Positions 1-11,500 of a DNA stretch of 64,000 nt are shown piece after piece. Position 1 is the stretch's first letter; every line of letters starts with the position of its first letter. Where the stretch lies: the NCBI GenBank assembly GCA_024734495.1, contig JALMQS010000089.1:3607445-3671444 (forward strand), written 5' to 3'. Below the pieces are notes generated by a model. It was given only the letters and a program-made list of their open reading frames with translations. It was not told the DNA's origin and did no database searches. The stretch is from Forficula auricularia. Its lineage: Eukaryota > Arthropoda > Insecta > Dermaptera > Forficulidae. The position numbers were made by a program, and so were the translations under genes.

Positions 1-675
<675 letters not shown>

Positions 676-1674
676 CTAAAATAAGAAATAAATCATAATT
701 AGTAAAAAAATGTTAAGAACCGAGGAGAGGAATACAATACTTTCACATATATTTGAGATCATATAATATAAGTGAAAGTAAAAAAAAATCAATTTTTACA
801 TAAAACCCAGCTATACATATAATAATAATTATCAAATTGGATTAAATATCTAGACATCTAGAGGATATTTTTAAAAATAGCAAACCTCTGATTTTATTTT
901 TGATAATTTATTAGAAAAAAAAAAATACGAAATAGAAAATATCTCGATCCAAGTAAATTAAATTTTCGTTTTGTGACAAGATCATAGATAATTATTATTA
1001 ATAATAGAGCTTTTAAACTTTAATATAATTCTTGTATTCAATCATAATACGAAATTAGATATCTTCATATTAAAATCTCAGAAGACCGTCGTTTGTTATA
1101 ATCATTTAAAAATACAAGATTTATAAGTAGGTAATATGATAACCTCCTCCTTTTTTTCAAGTCGGTTAAAAATAAAGACTAGGTGTTATACTTATTATAA
1201 TCATGCATGGAGATATATAAATCCCAGATATAGAATTACTAAATTGAATAATTTTCTAATTAGGTTGGTATAATAAAAGAAACCAATAAGAATTAGAAAA
1301 TTAATTTAATCTGTGGGTTAAATCAGAAAAAATAAATATAAAATGTTTATTAAATATGTAGACGTTTCTGAAAAATTCTCTCTATTAGAATGTAGTTGCT
1401 TATTTGAAATAAGTACATATCTACATTCTTAAATTTTTTCTTTGATGAAGAGAGAATTTTTCCCGAATGGTTTAGATAATTAACGTTTTATAATTGCTAC
1501 TTTTATAAATAATTTATATCATAAATAATTATTATTAACAAGAGAGGGTTAGATAAACTTTAAAATACTTCTTGTATTCAATCATAATACGATATTAGAA
1601 ATCTTCATATTAAAATCTCAGAAGACCGTCGTTGTTATAATCATTTAAAAATACAAGATTTAAAAGTAATAAAA

Positions 1675-1883
1675 TAAATTAATAAAGTAAGGGGTGTGTA
1701 GTTTCACAGTGAATGAAATAAAACTCAAGAGGTTTATACAAACTCAATATATTTCGGATTATTAGTTCATCTGATTTTAGTCCTGATGATGGACTAATAA
1801 TCCGAAATATATTGAGTTTGTATAAACCTTTTGAGTTTTATTCCATTCACTGTGAAACTACACACCCCTTACTTTATTAATAA
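1675..1883. mobile_element. Foldback element with hammerhead motif, AUAUAU type
   Basis: An almost perfect palindrome: the left arm from 1675 is repeated inverted in the right arm to 1883 around a short centre near 1775. The right arm carries a hammerhead-like motif; the matching part of the left arm has lost the CUGANGA box. The flank after 1883 carries GTTTCACCTAAAACC, also seen beside the related elements near 47.8 and 55.2 kb. Confidence 0.7.
1773..1823 (+). ncRNA. Hammerhead ribozyme motif (AUAUAU stem III)
   Basis: The box CTGATGA is at 1783-1789. Helix II is GGA/TCC around a TAATAA-type loop, GAA is at 1804-1806, the self-complementary ATATAT is at 1807-1812, and U17 at 1813 would precede the cut. 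Stem I would be AGUC (1779-1782) against GAGU (1814-1817) with one mismatch. U at position 17 is a permitted but weaker cleavage site. Confidence 0.5.
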
Positions 1884-2821
1884 CATGTTTCACCTAAAAC
1901 CTACACCACTTTCTCTAAGTAAAATTAATCAAATAAAGACTAGGTGTTATTTGAGAATATAGTATACTTATTATAATCATGCATGGGTTGGTATAGTAAA
2001 AGAAAATACCAATAAGAATTAGAAAATTAATTCAACCCGTGGGTTAAAGCTGAGAAAATAGTTATTTACAAAAAACAAATAAAAATCTTTATTAAATATC
2101 TAAACGTTTCTGGAGAAATTCTCCCTTTATTTTTTTAGAATGTAGTTGCTTATTTGAAATTAATAAGTATCTACCTTCTTAAATTTTTTCTTTGATGAAG
2201 AGACAATTTCTCCCGAACTGTTTAGATATTTATTTACGTTTTAAAATTGCTATTTTTATAAATAATTTATATCATAGATAATTATTATTAACAAGAGAGC
2301 GTTTGATAAACTTTAAAATACTTCTTGTATTCACTCATAATACGATATTAGAAATCTTCATATTAAAATCTCAGAAGACCGTCGTTGTTATAATCATTTG
2401 AAAATACAAGATTTAAAAGTAATAAAATAAAGAATATGTATTTAAGACTTATTATAATCATGCATGGTGATATAGAAATAATAAGTTGAATCATTTTCTA
2501 ATTAGGCTTGATAATATTAAAAGTAAATACCAATAAAAATTAGAAAATAATTCAAACTTTGGGTTAAATCAAAGAAAATATTGTTCTTCACAAAAACAAT
2601 CGTTTTATGAATGTTTTTTATAAAAAGCTATATGTACTTTATATCATAGATAATTATTATTATTATTAAGAGAACGTTTGATAAACTTTAAAATAATTCT
2701 TGTATTCAATCATAATACGATTAGATATCTTCATATTAAATCTCAGAAGACCGTCGTTGTTATAATCATTTTAAAATACAAGATTTAATAAAAGTAATAA
2801 AGAATAAATGTTATTCTAGAC

Positions 2822-3369
2822 CAGCGGTTCTCAAACTATGGTAAGTGTATCATAGCCGGGGGGGGGGGGGGGGGGGGTTATGGGAGGTAACACCCACAAT
2901 CGAAATGTTCGAAAACATCGACATTTTGCAGGATATATTCAAACGTTCAATAAAAATAATACTCTGATAAAAAAAGCAATCTGGGAATCAGGGAAGTCAT
3001 GTCTCCTTCTCCTAGGAGTATAATTATATTCCCCTAACCACTTGGTGGGTAGCTACCCCCCCCCCCCTCACACGAAATTTTTTCTGGCTACGGCTTTGAC
3101 CGGTGGTAGGTATAATATTCTAGGTGGTACTCGTAAATATATTAAATTTAACAATTTTTTTTTTATTTAATAAGTTTGAAAAAAAAAAGTTATAAGGATA
3201 AACAGATTTGTCTCTTAAATATAAACTATTTGTAAAAGAAAAAAAGGTAAGTGACATTTTGCATTTTATAGGGGATATTTTCTAGTCAAAAATATAAACC
3301 ATCTAAAAAGTTGTATGTGAAATGGTCATTGTTTGAGTGGTAGGAGGAAAAAAACTTTGAGAACTACTG
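2822..3369. mobile_element. Non-autonomous hAT element
   Basis: Ends CAGCGGTTCTCAAACT and, inverted, CAGTAGTTCTCAAAGT are classic hAT terminal inverted repeats. The flanks TTCTAGAC (2814-2821) and TTCTAGAG (3370-3377) are an 8-bp target duplication with one mismatch. There is no transposase. A run of G near 2860-2877 and a run of C near 3057-3067 may be assembly-sensitive. Confidence 0.8.
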
Positions 3370-3377
3370 TTCTAGAG

Positions 3378-3872
3378 TATAGTATAGAGATCATAATCAT
3401 GCATGGGGATAGATTTCAGATATAGTTGAATAATTTTCTAATTAATAAATGAACATCAATAGGAATTAGAAAATTAATTCACTTTGTGGGTCAACCTAGA
3501 GAATTAAATTAATAAAATAAGTATCTTGATATTTAAACTTAATAAAAGTGCGTAGGGTTGTTCCCGAGCCCATTTATTCCACCATTACATGCGAAATGAA
3601 AAAAAAATAAAAATATTTCCCTAAATTATAATTATAACATTATAATTGCTTATATATAAAACGCTGGTATAGATTCCGTTGTAAAGAACCTTTGCATGCA
3701 TTAAAATAAACGTTGCCATTGTTATGTTATGTTATCATGTTCTTGTTTTAACATGATCAATGTTTATAATCATTTCAAGACAAGAAATGATTGAAAATAT
3801 ATTATGTTATGGTTTTATGGGTCGGTTCTGAAACGCGATGGAAATGCTCCACCGGTGTAACTAAATAAATAG
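3378..3872. other. No gene; A/T-rich repeat remnants
   Basis: Contains one copy of the short TTTTCTAATTAG palindrome and otherwise unremarkable A/T-rich sequence. No open frame with protein-like composition is seen. Confidence 0.4.
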
Positions 3873-4038
3873 TTAAATTGAAAGTTTATTTTTGCCGAGA
3901 GTAGCAGAATTTTTATAAATAAATTGAAGTTAATGGTTTTTTACAGTAACATAACATTAATAAAAATAAATTGTAAAGAAAAAAACCAAGAGGTTGTCCT
4001 CTGCTTGATCCAAATAATATATACATATATATATGTAT

Positions 4039-4426
4039 GTTGCAGCAAAAAGCCATTTTTTTACTAAGAACCAGTTAAAACGCGTTTCGCTGAATACCTT
4101 TATGCCAACTAGAGTTTACTGATGTTGTTTGAGTTTGGTTCAAAGGTCTAGAATCTCCATTTTTGACCTTCCGCTTCATTCTGGGTGTTTATTATCAAAA
4201 AATTTAAACGAAAATGTCAAAATTACATCCTCTACAACTTTGCTTCTAATTTTTGACATTTTCGTTTAAAATTTTTTGGAAATAAACACCCAAAATGAGG
4301 CGGAAGGTTAAAAATGAAGATTCTAGACTTTTGAACCAATCTCAACCAACATCTTGTAGGTATTGAGTGAAACACGTTTTAACTAGTAAGAATCTGTTCT
4401 TACTAAAAACGGGTTTTTACTGCAAC
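4039..4426. mobile_element. MITE A, long palindrome
   Basis: A foldback starting GTTGCAGCAAAAA and ending with its complement TGCAAC. Arms of about 170 bp pair around a short loop near 4230. A second copy lies at 30472-30830, also inside a family-1 element. No coding capacity. Confidence 0.75.
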
Positions 4427-4465
4427 ATATATATCAAAGCAATAATAAGTATAAATATCATTTAT

Positions 4466-4500
4466 TTGTAGTTTCGAAGGTTTGACCTTCATCAGTCTTT
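4466..4500 (-). ncRNA. Hammerhead motif, partial (3' side lost)
   Basis: The minus strand has an intact CTGATGA (4489-4495), a GAAGG/CCTTC-type helix II and GAAAC, but the sequence after GAAAC no longer gives ACTATAGTC, so cleavage is unlikely. It is sense to RPS11, inside its large intron. Confidence 0.45.
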
Positions 4501-4616
4501 TTAATTAGAACGAATCCTTTTTGATTAGCTTGCTTTGACAACGAAACGAATTTTCTCTATGCAATCAGTGTATTGATCCGATGAGAGGAGACAGATAAGA
4601 TATTACTAATTAAAAA

Positions 4617-4665
4617 GACTGATAATGAAGGTCAAACCTTCGAAACTATAGTATCAAACAAATAA
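4617..4665 (+). ncRNA. Hammerhead motif, degenerate core
   Basis: Helix II AGGT-CAA-ACCT, GAAAC at 4642-4646, stem III ACTATAGT (4645-4652) and A17 at 4653 are kept. The CUGANGA box is expanded to CTGATAATGA, so activity is doubtful. It is the inverted partner of the motif at 4466-4500. Confidence 0.45.
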
Positions 4666-4785
4666 ATTATATATATTCATATATGTGTTGGTTTATTTGC
4701 ATCAAGAAGAGGACAACCTCTTAGTTCTCTTTATGATTCAACAATTCTGCTACTCTCGACAAAACAAAATATTTTCAATTTAGGA

Positions 4786-5650
4786 TGTTCTTTCAAGACA
4801 ATCCACTCAAAAAGTTTTGGCCTCGTAATAACCACTATAAATATGAACGTTGCTAAAATTTTAGGTTATGTTTTTTTAACGTGACTGTACATTTTACACT
4901 ACTATATTCTCTTTATGAATGGATCGTTTCTAAGCCATTGGTCTTATATCCCCTCCACTAAAAATAATCGCCTAAATATGTTTTTTTTTATTTTTTATCA
5001 AAACTAAGTGGTAAATAATTTCAATTTTTTTTTTAAGTTACTCCGAATATATTATTCTAACAAATATTAGTTTTTCATCAAGATGGTGAAAGTCCTTCAA
5101 TGAAAAAAAAAATAATAATTTTCCCACCCTTTCCCAATTTAGAATATGTAAAAAATTTCATTTTTAATTGCAATTATTTCATGTTTAGTGTGGTAAATCG
5201 TCTTCAAATTTTAACAGTGTGTTTATTCTGCTTTTAATGACATATTTCAAGTTTCGAAAACTTCTTGAATTTTTGCATTTGTGAAAGAACTATCTTAAAA
5301 ATAAATTGAGTTAAAATATAGTTAAATATCTCATCATCAGGAGTTTACATAGACTAAATAATTTTACATTGGTGGAGCGTTTACATCGCGTTTCAGAATC
5401 GACCCAATATTGTTGATCTTTAAGATGAAGGTTTAGAAGGGAGATTTCAATAAACTGAAACAGTCTTAAAAATATTAATAGCATAGAAAAAGGAAACATG
5501 TAAAGAGGCCGAAAGCAGATGATGAACCGAACACATGTTGATTCATTCAATGAGCCTGTGAAGAGAAACAATGCACCAACACCAACAGAAGAACCAAATG
5601 TAGACCCGAGCAAGGCATAATTAAAAAAAAAAAAACTGGCTCGAACAAAC
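4786..5650. other. No supported gene in RPS11 intron
   Basis: A/T-rich intronic DNA. A 100-residue minus-strand frame at 5311-5613 exists, but it has no recognisable family, no splice context consistent with RPS11 and a composition like random A/T-rich translation, so I do not call it. Confidence 0.4.
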
Positions 5651-5764
5651 CTCTCGGGGAGTTTTAAACCCTAAGCCCACACTGCGGTGATGACGAAGAA
5701 CTTTCTTGGATCCTAGTTTCCTGTTAAGGTTCAAATTTTGTTGTTTCTGGAACGCTTTCTCTGT
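5651..5764 (-). CDS. RPS11: Diverged duplicate of RPS11 exon 2 (alternative exon or dying copy)
   Basis: Minus-strand translation gives 38 residues beginning [16 protein letters not shown] and ending [12 protein letters not shown]. The true exon 2, just 55 bp upstream in transcription, gives [17 protein letters not shown] to [12 protein letters not shown]. The copy keeps an AAG acceptor before ACAGAG and a GTTTGT donor, starts and ends in phase 0 like exon 2, and has no stop codon. Splicing either exon to MAEQ and to exon 3 keeps the frame; including both also keeps the frame. It has lost four residues and several basic residues of the N-terminal region. It may be a mutually exclusive exon giving a ribosomal-protein variant, or a neutral duplicate that has not yet been broken. 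Confidence 0.65.
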
Positions 5765-5819
5765 CTTGGAACAAAAAGAAAAAATTGCTATTAATATATG
5801 TGAATCAAATGGAACATAC

Positions 5820-5945
5820 CTCGCGTGGAGTTTTAAAGCCAAGTCCAATGTTACGAGTGTAACGAAGGGAAGACTTGCGTTTGGCTCCTAGGCCTTTTTT
5901 GCGATTTAAAAATATTGTTGGTTGCTTTTGGAATGAACGTTCATT
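5820..5945 (-). CDS. RPS11: RPS11 exon 2
   Basis: Encodes 42 residues from [18 protein letters not shown] to [12 protein letters not shown], matching the N-terminal part of RPS11 (family pattern AFQKQPTIF...[13 protein letters not shown]). The acceptor is TTTACAG and the donor is GTATGT; both boundaries are in phase 0. It joins MAEQ from exon 1 and [10 protein letters not shown] from exon 3. Confidence 0.93.
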
Positions 5946-5949
5946 CTGT

Positions 5950-7120
5950 AAAGCAAAAAAAAGGTTAAATATTTATCAAAACACAAATCAATTGCAATCA
6001 TTAAATCGCACATCCAATGCAGTAGGGCCACATGTCAAAAAAGGTTTGTTTTACACAACAGTGTTTTGAATATGATTGTAATGGATTCTTAAGGAGGTCC
6101 TTTCGCTCCAGTTGAGTCAAAAGTGTAGTATCTAATTTAATAAAATAAGTTAAAATACAAGTGAAAAATAATAGAATTAAAAAATAAATAGTATGAAAGC
6201 CGTAAATGTTTGAAATAAAAACAATTATAAAAAAATAATTAAATACAAAAGTTAGTTTGATTTATTCAAATCAGATGATATTATCTCTTGTATGATTTGG
6301 TAATGCGTTGTAATAATACTTATGTTTATATCCAAACATAGCATTTATGTGATTTTTTAAAGTAAATAACTAAGTAAATTCGTCGGTCAATCATATATTT
6401 TATTGCAAAAAAAGAAGCCTGCATGTTTCAAAAAGCTAATTTTTAGTTTTTTTTAACTTTATCTATTCAACTAATAGTAGTATAATTCAAGAGAAAGTGT
6501 CATGATCTTAATTTTCCATAAGATTATAAACAAATGTTTAAATTTAAAAAAATTCAAAAATTTGATCGGGAAGGAAGAATGTGTGATTGAAACTTCACCA
6601 AAGCATAGATAGAGAGTTAAACTATTATAAAAAATTAAGTTATAGTTATAATCTAATATTTTTTTATTTAACATTGACGGTGAAAGAACCTCCTTAAGAA
6701 ACCTAAGGACATTATATGCTCCATAGGGGCTATTTTTAAAAATAGGTATATGGTCTTTCTGCAGTTTACGTATCTGAATACCCCTAACATAATTCTACAC
6801 CTAACTCAATTTTCAAAAATTTCGAGATGTGGCCTTACTGCATTGGATGTGCGAAATATTGTTTTGATTTACATTTCATTTATAGTCAGGTTTACACATT
6901 CATGCGAGTGGCAAACCCAGTGTTTACACAATCGTTGAGCTCTACACATTTATTAATTAATTGGTTTTTCATTTTTAAAACCACTAATAGATCATGGCAA
7001 ATATTATTATATTTAAATTTGCGAGTGCCCGCAAGGCGCAAATGTGTAAACCTGGCTTATGGATTTCGGGTGTCAACTAAGAGATTTCTCTATAATTATT
7101 TCAATACATTAATATGTTTA
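5950..7120. other. RPS11 intron 1, no gene seen
   Basis: A/T-rich intronic sequence with small open frames that look like chance. A short inverted pair around 6890-7060 contains GGTTTACACATT and its complement. Confidence 0.4.
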
Positions 7121-7126
7121 GACAAT

Positions 7127-7302
7127 ACAGTAGAGTCTCAATAATCCGGCACTATTAAAACCTAAGGGGTGTCGGATTATTAGATTGTATAGAAAAATTC
7201 ATAATAAAATAAATTTCACCCGATATGGGTAACAAACGAATATCAAAGAGGTTGCCGGATTATTGGACATGCCGGGAAGTGCCGGATTAGTGAGATCTAC
7301 TC
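7127..7302. mobile_element. Pogo/Tigger-like MITE
   Basis: The left end CAGTAGAGTCTCAATAATCC and the inverted right end (AGAGTAGATCTCACTAATCC) resemble pogo/Tigger termini, with TA on each side. Copies of CCGGATTATT inside form an internal palindrome. There is no transposase. Confidence 0.6.
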
Positions 7303-7639
7303 TATATTATTTCGTTGATTAAATTGACTTCCAAATGGAGATACCACAGATGGAGGCCTCAAAAATGTACTGCCTTACTCTGTGGGATCTCTAGACGTTG
7401 TTTTTATTATTATTCCATTTGCCTGTTTATTTATATCTTTTTTTCAACGAATAATTATTGCTAGACTCTTGGTGGTTTGTGATTTTACATAGTTATTCAT
7501 TTTTTTATTGAATTTTAATGGTATACTCATTTATAATATAATAAATGAATATTCATTAAATATAATTTTAAGATATTAAATTTTAAACATGCACTAAATA
7601 TATACATAGAAAAGAGAAAATTATTTTTATTGATTGTTT

Positions 7640-7890
7640 ATATAAATTAAAAAATACAAATCTCTTATAAAAAACAATCCAAAACATATTTTTATTCAAA
7701 AGCCAAACGTTGAGGGAGAATTTCTCATTTTTACTCTAGAATTTAGAAAGCAACTTTTTTTTTTTTTTTAAAAAAAATTTCTCATTGAAAAAGGGAGAAA
7801 TTCTCCCGAAACGTTTAACTTTTGAATAAACGTGTTTTGGATTGTTTTTTATAAAAGATTTGTATTTTTTTATTTATATACATTTATATT
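7640..7890. mobile_element. Foldback with hammerhead-like 3' half
   Basis: Arms pair CAAATCTCTTATAAAAAACA with its complement near 7840-7865. The right arm carries GGGAGAAATTCTCCC followed by GAAACGTTT. A diverged relative is at about 26560-26760 and related arms lie at 1330-1490 and 2080-2240. Confidence 0.6.
7780..7826 (+). ncRNA. Hammerhead-like motif with UUGAAAA core
   Basis: A perfect helix II (GGGAG/CTCCC), GAA at 7808-7810, ACGT at 7811-7814 and U17 are present. The core reads TTGAAAA rather than CTGANGA, the same substitution as in the 18.5-18.7 kb pair. It is probably inactive as a classical hammerhead. Confidence 0.35.
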
Positions 7891-8755
7891 TTTATTTAAT
7901 GAGTTTCAATATTGAATTTTGAAGAGATTATATTCACCCGATGTCCTTAATATGAATTGTAAAATATTTTCTAATAATTAAGATATAATTCTTGTATTTA
8001 ATCATATATAGATTTGAGTGTCTTCAAATTCATTAATTCAGAAGACCGTCGTTGTTATAATCATGTTAAAATTCAAGAATTATATAAATATTGGGTCTTC
8101 TGGTTAAAATATTTTTTATTTATTAGAAACGTTGTTTTGAAGGTTTTGTATTCATTATCAGACTTATGTTGATTGAATGCTTCTTGATTAAAAAAAATTC
8201 TTATTTTGAGGATAAAATTTTATGTGAAATGAATTTATGTGACGCTTAGGATAAAAGGTAAAGCTTGCGAAACTTAACCTCAAATAAAATAAAAAAGATA
8301 AATTTTTAATTTGTTTCTCATATATTAAATACTGTTACTCAAAATAGCAATATATTTATAAAATAAAATCTTAGATATATTTATCTCATTTTAAAATTGG
8401 AAAAAACAACTTTCCAAACATTCTAAATGAACTGAAAAAGATAAAAATTAATAATTTATTTTATCAAGAGAATTTACGATGGATTAAAATTGAATTTATC
8501 AAATATTTTTTTAAATAATTTTCTTTTCTTACTAATAGTTAATTAATTTTAATACAAGAAAAAATAAAAAGACATGGCTTAACACGTGCATAATTAAGAG
8601 GTCATGTTTATTGAAGATATTTACTAAGAACGTAATAAAATAGTCTAAAATTGAATATATTATGTAAAATATAAAATTTTCGATTTTAAATTAAATTTGG
8701 AATAAAATAATTGTGATAAATTTAATATATAAAAATAGAATATCGAAATTTATAC
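7891..8755. other. RPS11 intron 1, no gene seen
   Basis: A/T-rich sequence with one further copy of the CAGAAGACCGTCGTT motif near 8040. Nothing coding was found up to exon 1. Confidence 0.4.
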
Positions 8756-8767
8756 CTGTTCAGCCAT
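8756..8767 (-). CDS. RPS11: RPS11 exon 1 (start codon and three codons)
   Basis: Minus strand ATGGCTGAACAG (MAEQ) is followed directly by the donor GTATAA. A very short first coding exon is typical of ribosomal protein genes, and MA-E/D-Q fits the start of RPS11. Pyrimidine-rich runs upstream (TTTTTCC and TTCTCT on the minus strand within 60 bp) could be the 5' TOP start site. Confidence 0.85.
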
Positions 8768-9518
8768 GTTGACGGCGTGTAGAGAACTTTTTCTAGAACA
8801 GGAAAAATGAAGCGATAAACGAAAACAACTGAACCAACTAGATTTTTAAGAAATAAAACATTGAAAAAATAAAACCTCTAAAAATTTCTACCAATTTCAA
8901 ATAGTAAAACATTAAAAAATCCCATATTTAAATATTTATTCACTTTAGAATCATTTAAAATTAAAATTATATCTTTTATTTCTCATTGAATATTTTTATT
9001 TTCAAATTTGCATTATTTTAAGCTTTAAATAATTAATTTATCACATTCAATTTGTATTTATAACTATAATCGTTACATAATATAATATTTTAAAATTATA
9101 TTTTTTAATAAAATTAACAATATTAATATTTTATTATTATTATATTTAAAAAGAATTAATTTTATATAATAATTTGTATAGACTATTTTCTTTTCTCAGA
9201 GAATTCATATTTTTTATGATCAACCAACTAGTTAGTTGGCAACTACCTGTGCTAACTACACAGACGTTTTATTTTGGCCTCTTTAGATAACATTTGTAAA
9301 TTTATTAAAAATAGAAGAAAAAAATAGACATTTAATAGGAAGGTAATTAATAAATATTTAGGAAATGTTACGAATCACTCCTTTACTATGTAAGTATATT
9401 TGAAAAATAATCTGTCATTTATATAAATACATTCCATTTTTTAATTTTTTTAAATTTATTTTAGGGAAAACGCAAACCAATTTGCAAAATTGTCAAATTA
9501 CAAATCAACTTATAAAAA
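8768..9518. promoter_or_regulatory. Shared intergenic region between RPS11 and NDUFS7
   Basis: The two start codons face away from each other about 750 bp apart, so this interval must hold both promoters and 5' UTRs. It is A/T-rich with no obvious TATA box or motif I would call. The NDUFS7 leader just upstream of 9519 follows TTTATTTTAG, which could also be a 3' splice site of a 5' UTR intron. Confidence 0.55.
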
Positions 9519-9576
9519 ATGCTGCAATTGCTTCGATCCAAAATCGTTCCGAATCTAGCCAAGTTCAACCTTGTAG
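9519..9576 (+). CDS. NDUFS7: NDUFS7 exon 1 (complex I PSST/20 kDa subunit)
   Basis: Starts ATG at 9519 and encodes MLQLLRSKIVPNLAKFNLV plus one base: basic, hydroxyl-poor and amphipathic, as expected for a mitochondrial targeting peptide. The donor is GTTAAA. Together with four further exons it gives a protein of about 188 residues (human about 213), the subunit that carries iron-sulfur cluster N2 and lines the ubiquinone site of complex I in the inner mitochondrial membrane. Confidence 0.88.
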
Positions 9577-9638
9577 GTTAAATTTTAATACTCCTAAACA
9601 ATTATAAAGATATGCTTATATTTATGTCAATTTTTTAG

Positions 9639-9733
9639 TAAAAAAGAAACCATATTCTCCTTTTCAAAATACGGGCAACCTTGGTGAATTTGTGGTGGCT
9701 CGATTGGATGATTTGCTTAACTGGGGCAGAAAG
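9639..9733 (+). CDS. NDUFS7: NDUFS7 exon 2, copy A
   Basis: Completes V and encodes 31 residues ending GEFVVARLDDLLNWGRK, which matches the region just before the conserved SLWP of NDUFS7. The acceptor is TTTTTTAG and the donor GTACAA. It starts in phase 1 and ends in phase 0. An identical-looking exon lies at 15345-15439, so only one of the two can be used in a given mRNA. Confidence 0.88.
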
Positions 9734-9934
9734 GTACAATTTTAAGCTTGAATTACATTTAGCAACTCAGTCAACTTGCATCCAAATAGACATCTTCATG
9801 ATTTCTATGAAAACTTAAGATGAAGAGACAATTAGAGGCGTTCAGAAGCATTTTCGCTGATAAACCTTTATTTATTTTAGAAATTCTTTATAGGTGTAGT
9901 TGTATTAATTTAGTAAAGGTTTAAATAAGAAATA

Positions 9935-10870
9935 GTGAAGTTAATTTTCTCATTAATATATCAAAGAATAATTAACACATAGAGGCGACTGTGGGTCAGT
10001 GGCTAGAGTGTTGGGTCGCTGAATCGGAGATCGCTGGTTCAAGACCGAGTCTCGGCAGATAGATATTTGCAGTCGCCTCCTCTTGGAAAGTAATGGCAAC
10101 CTACCAAGATTATAATTGCCAAGTGACCTCTCCAAATTAGCCGTTCGGAACCGACGTTAAAAAGTAGGTCCCGTATATCTGTGTAAAACAACTAAACACA
10201 CTCAGCACAGGTAAATGTGGAGAGGCACTCGAAGAAGAAGAAGAATTAACACATTAACGAAATTATTTTTGATCGCCTTTTTTAAACAAGATATATATCG
10301 CGAGACTACTGCTGGTTGAAGCTATTGGAGTCTGCTGACTCTTAAGTCTGAACCAAGAGAGAATGAAAAAGATGTGATCCATTTGGCTATAATCCAGCAT
10401 CATTTCGCGATTGGCCCGCATGACACTTTTTAATATCAAACACTGATATGGATCACCAAATGAATTTGAAATCTGAGATGTTATATATTCAATCTCACAG
10501 TCCAGAGCGCCCGATCTGTTAACACGTGTGTTATGGTGTTCGCCATTAATCCACGTGTTAACAGATCGGGCACTCTGAACTGGGAGATTGAATATATAAC
10601 ATCTCGAATTTCAAATTCATGGTGATCCCATATCGGTGTTTGATATTAAAAGTGTCCGTACGGAGCCAATAGCAATAGCTCTGGATTATACCCAAATTAG
10701 ATCACATCTTTTTCATTTTCTCTTGGTCAGACTTAAGACTCAGCAGACTCAATAGCTCAACTCAGTCTCGAGATATATGTCTTGTTTAAAAAGCTCGTCG
10801 AAAACTATTCTCGTTAATATGTTAATTATTCTTTAATATATTAATGAGAAAATTAACTTCACTATTTCAA
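9935..10870. mobile_element. Large foldback element (family C), SINE inserted
   Basis: The left arm starts AATAGTGAAGTTAATTTTCT and the right arm ends with its complement near 10870. The centre pair CGATCTGTTAACACG and its complement lies around 10515-10570. Related, mostly partial copies are at 15640-16320, 31690-31870, 43360-43690, 43790-44110 and 51480-51900. There is no coding frame. Confidence 0.75.
9981..10243 (+). mobile_element. tRNA-derived SINE (SINE-1)
   Basis: A 263-bp element: a tRNA-like head with A box GTGGGTCAGTGGCTAGAGTG and B box GGTTCAAGACC, a body containing CCTACCAAGATTATAATTGC, and a GAAGAAGAAGAA tail. It is flanked by the 11-bp direct repeat AATTAACACAT (9970-9980, 10244-10254). 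It is inserted in the left arm of the surrounding foldback. A 3' fragment of the same family is at 46335-46445. Confidence 0.85.
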
Positions 10871-11264
10871 GTTGAAAATATATAAATTCGGACGTTATTT
10901 TCTACTTAATATTCCAGACAAAAATGATCTGCATTCGATTCGCGATCGAATCAAATACAAAGACTTGTGTTTAAACCAAGAGACGATGCACCTTTTGTTT
11001 ATTTATTTTTTATTTATGAACTCCCCCTAACCCTATTGGTTGTAGCCATCTTCAGAGCTAAACAATGTTAAGAATATTAAATCGGCCTTGTCCGAGCACT
11101 TCAATTAATTATAATTTTTGTTTTTCTACTCACCGGGAATTTGTCAATATTTATATAAAAAGTTTTTTTTTGGATTTATCTGATGACTGTTGTAGCCAAA
11201 AAATTTTTTTTTCTAAATATTGACAAATTCCCGGTGAGTAGAAAACAAAATTATAATTGATTGA

Positions 11265-11450
11265 TGGTGTTGGGTTAGGCCGGCTGGTTTCGTCGTACAA
11301 GTCTGCTAATCAAGTGGACCCAGGTTCGAGATCCGACTCGAGGCAACCGGCTAAAAATGTGATCCCTACATAGATACATAATTAAATAAAAGTATCTACA
11401 AATAGACTGAGGGCTAGAAGGACCGAAAAAGCCCAAGAAAAGTCATTATT
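11265..11450 (+). mobile_element. tRNA-derived SINE (SINE-2)
   Basis: A tRNA-like head reads GGCCGGCTGGTTTCG, then AAGTCTGCTAATCAAGTGG and a B-box-like GGTTCGAGATCC, followed by AACCGGCTAAAAATGTGATC. A second copy is at 16322-16490 within duplicated block B. Its boundaries are approximate. Confidence 0.65.
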
Positions 11451-11500
11451 TAGCTCTGAAGATGGCTATAACCAATAGCCGAAACGTTAGCGGGAGTTCA
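11447..11500 (+). ncRNA. Hammerhead ribozyme motif (ACGU stem III)
   Basis: CTGAAGA is at 11456-11462, helix II GGCTA/TAGCC has a 7-base loop (11464-11480), and GAA is at 11481-11483. The palindromic ACGT is at 11484-11487, U17 at 11488, and stem I GCT (11453-11455) pairs with AGC (11489-11491) straight after the cut position. It is sense to NDUFS7, in an intron. Confidence 0.55.

Larger units (their letters stand above)
985..2800. repeat. Dispersed foldback repeats sharing a 150-bp motif
   Basis: Four diverged copies (about 985-1133, 1545-1664, 2275-2425, 2640-2790) share CAGAAGACCGTCGTT between inverted ends of the form TTCTTGTATT and AATACAAGA. A fifth copy sits at about 7975-8090. They alternate with short palindromes (about 1175-1320, 1965-2045, 2445-2575, 3388-3500) whose arms contain TTTTCTAATTAG and its complement. 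No coding potential is seen. Confidence 0.65.
3873..4785. mobile_element. Hammerhead-bearing foldback element (family 1)
   Basis: The left end reads TTTGCCGAGAGTAGCAGAAT and later GGTTGTCCTCTGCTTGAT; the right end gives the same modules inverted (ATCAAGAAGAGGACAACC, then TCTGCTACTCTCG). Between them lie two hammerhead-like motifs in opposite orientation and one inserted MITE (4039-4426). The same modules recur near 11.6, 21, 30.4-31.3, 41.6, 45.2-46.7, 47.6 and 54.3-56.5 kb, so this is a multicopy family. No reading frame is present. Confidence 0.75.

Noticed and set aside
5311..5613. 100-residue minus-strand open frame between RPS11 exons
   Set aside because: It has no start context, no recognisable motif and no splice fit to RPS11; composition is that of A/T-rich intron.
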